DNA from: an uncultured Eubacteriales bacterium
GTDB taxonomy: Bacteria; Bacillota; Clostridia; Peptostreptococcales; Anaerovoracaceae
Assembly (NCBI GenBank): GCA_902775345.1
Contig: CACYLW010000008.1
Location: 1-64,000, forward strand
Direction of reading: 5' to 3'
DNA: 64,000 nucleotides
How positions within the stretch are numbered: position 1 is the first letter of the stretch; each line of letters begins with the position of its first letter. The position numbers and the translations under genes are program-made. This document shows, in pieces, positions 62,655 to 64,000 of this stretch. The notes under the pieces were generated by a model. It had not been told where the DNA came from and did no database searches. It saw only the letters and a program-made list of their open reading frames with translations.

Positions 62655-63305
62655 CTATTTCCCTATCCAGCTCTCATCTGACGGATTGTCCCTGAAAGCC
62701 TTGAGTCTCGATATATCTCCCTCTGAGATATATCCGTTTTCGGCTGCTGCCGCTATTACCTCATCAAAGTTTGTCAGCGAGACCCACTTGATATCCGCTT
62801 CAGCCATGCGGTCGATGCCCTTCTTCATGCCATAGGTCATGATGGAGATGACTCCAAGCACCTCTGCGCCGGCTTCTCTGAGCACATTGACAGTATCTAT
62901 GCAGCTTCCGCCTGTCGATATCAGGTCTTCTACCACTACTACCTTCTGGCCCGGCTCGAGCCTGCCTTCTATCTGGTTGCCCCTTCCGTGGTCTTTTGCG
63001 CCGGATCTTACATATCCCATAGGAAGACCCATGAGATGAGCCGTTATCGCCGCATGAGCGATACCTGCCGTGGCGGTTCCCATCAGGACTTCCACTTCAG
63101 GAAAGACCTCCCTGATCGTAAGAGCAAGCGCTTCTTCAACGTCAGTTCTCACCTCAGGTGCCGTAAGGGTCAGTCTGTTGTCACAGTAGATCGGGCTTTT
63201 GATCCCGCTTGCCCATGTGAAAGGCTCCTCAGGTCTCAGGAATACGGCTCTGATACTGAGAAGATCCTCTGCTATCTTTCTTTTAATGCTGTTGTTATTA
63301 TCCAT
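62655..63305 (-). CDS. pyrE: Orotate phosphoribosyltransferase
   Basis: PyrE makes OMP from orotate and PRPP. The 216-aa protein has the PRPP motif V-V-V-V-E-D-L-I-S-T-G-G-S, G-I-K-S-P-I-Y-C-D and a T-A-G-I-A-H-A segment. It lies 17 bases after pyrF. Confidence 0.95.
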   Translation of the reverse strand: MDNNNSIKRKIAEDLLSIRAVFLRPEEPFTWASGIKSPIYCDNRLTLTAPEVRTDVEEALALTIREVFPEVEVLMGTATAGIAHAAITAHLMGLPMGYVRSGAKDHGRGNQIEGRLEPGQKVVVVEDLISTGGSCIDTVNVLREAGAEVLGVISIMTYGMKKGIDRMAEADIKWVSLTNFDEVIAAAAENGYISEGDISRLKAFRDNPSDESWIGK

Positions 63306-63322
63306 GTTTCGTCACTTTAACT

Positions 63323-64000
63323 TTAGAGAAATTCCTCTTTGCATCTTGCATACGCTTCGAAAGGCTTGTCTGCCGCCGTGATAGGTCTGCCTACTACGAT
63401 GTAGTCAGATCCGGCAAGCTTTGCCTGTGCAGGTGTCATTACCCGCTTCTGGTCATCATTCGAGCCCTCAGCAAATCTGATGCCCGGTGTCACGGTAATG
63501 AAGTCAGCGCCGCATGTTTTGTGTATCTCTTCTGCCTCGAACGCGGAGCAGACTACACCATCGAGCCCTGCCTCCCTGGCATTAAGAGCATACTGCTTTA
63601 CGACCTCGGCCATCGGCCTGTTGATAAGGAGCTCGTCGTGCAGAGTCTCCTCGTCTGTCGACGTCAGCTGGGTGACAGCGATCAGTTTCGGCTTGTCGGC
63701 AAACCTTGCGGCTCCGAGCATGAGTCCTTCCTTTGCGGCCTTCATCATCCCGACTCCGCCTGCGGCATGCACGTTCACCATGTCGACGCCATATCCTCCA
63801 AGCACCTGCATGGTCTTTTTAACGGTGTTCGGTATATCGTGCAGTTTCAGATCGAGGAACACCTTGTGTCCTCTGGACTTGAGCAGTTTGATCATCTCCG
63901 GCCCTTCGGCATAGAACAGCTCCATGCCTATCTTTACATATGGTCTTCCCTCTCCGAATCTGCTGTCATCACAGCTGATGACCTCACTCCTGATCCTTGT
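63323..64000 (-). CDS. pyrF: Orotidine-5'-phosphate decarboxylase, 5' end beyond the window
   Basis: PyrF forms UMP from OMP. The frame stays open to the window edge, with [13 protein letters not shown] upstream of the internal ATG at 63925, so that ATG is not the start. The catalytic Asp-x-Lys set is [12 protein letters not shown], and the phosphate loop is V-T-P-G-I-R-F and V-G-R-P-I-T. It forms a pyrimidine operon with pyrE. Confidence 0.95.
   Translation of the reverse strand, partial: TRIRSEVISCDDSRFGEGRPYVKIGMELFYAEGPEMIKLLKSRGHKVFLDLKLHDIPNTVKKTMQVLGGYGVDMVNVHAAGGVGMMKAAKEGLMLGAARFADKPKLIAVTQLTSTDEETLHDELLINRPMAEVVKQYALNAREAGLDGVVCSAFEAEEIHKTCGADFITVTPGIRFAEGSNDDQKRVMTPAQAKLAGSDYIVVGRPITAADKPFEAYARCKEEFL

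Overview
The window looks like chromosome of an anaerobic, mid-GC Clostridia-type Firmicute, perhaps close to Anaerovoracaceae/Mogibacterium (inference from gene content only). Supporting signs are a clostridial 2[4Fe-4S] ferredoxin, a four-subunit 2-oxoacid:ferredoxin oxidoreductase, Rex, a CIRCE-controlled groESL, an FMN riboswitch before a RibU-type transporter, type III pantothenate kinase, RqcH and a PucR regulator. Shine-Dalgarno sequences of the AAGGAGG type are strong before most genes.

Region 1 (1-15,027) is accessory and full of broken genes. It holds small uncharacterised proteins, an IS3-type transposase tail, a small membrane-protein frame split by one in-frame TGA, a 5'-truncated AAA ATPase, an N-terminal ISLre2-like transposase fragment, a heptad-repeat exported protein with an MMPL exporter and a divergent TetR regulator, the 3' half of tyrS, and a 3'-truncated hsdR fused to a transporter tail. 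The guaA stop-codon sequence recurs at 2942, 10618 and 15008, and about 250 bp next to the last two sites is duplicated. I read this as two tandem, decayed islands inserted at the 3' end of guaA. The original guaA terminator seems displaced to 2902-2931. Each island carries, just inside its guaA-proximal end, a TnsA-like gene or its remnant; in the better preserved island this overlaps a TnsB-like N-terminal fragment. No integrase is visible.

Region 2 (15,009-24,310) is core: guaB-guaA, a MATE exporter, groES-groEL, an OGG1-type glycosylase with an unusual P-loop/Asp23-like protein, ferredoxin, and acpP-rex. Region 3 (24,314-42,180) is a long run of minus-strand housekeeping genes: ABC-F, tsaD-rimI-tsaB-tsaE, FMN riboswitch-ribU, pepV, a LivJ-like lipoprotein, dusB, coaX, pucR, ftsH, tilS, tatD and metG.

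Region 4 (42,252-64,000) mixes metabolism and envelope genes: a GNAT acetyltransferase, an internally deleted 5'-nucleotidase, the 2-oxoacid:ferredoxin oxidoreductase operon behind a possible attenuator, a GT4 glycosyltransferase, a degenerate double class II aldolase, rarD, an ECF sigma factor with a membrane beta-propeller partner, rqcH, tRNA-Val, a sensor SpoIIE phosphatase, lspA-rluD, a carbon-nitrogen hydrolase, a YdcZ transporter, pyrE and a partial pyrF.
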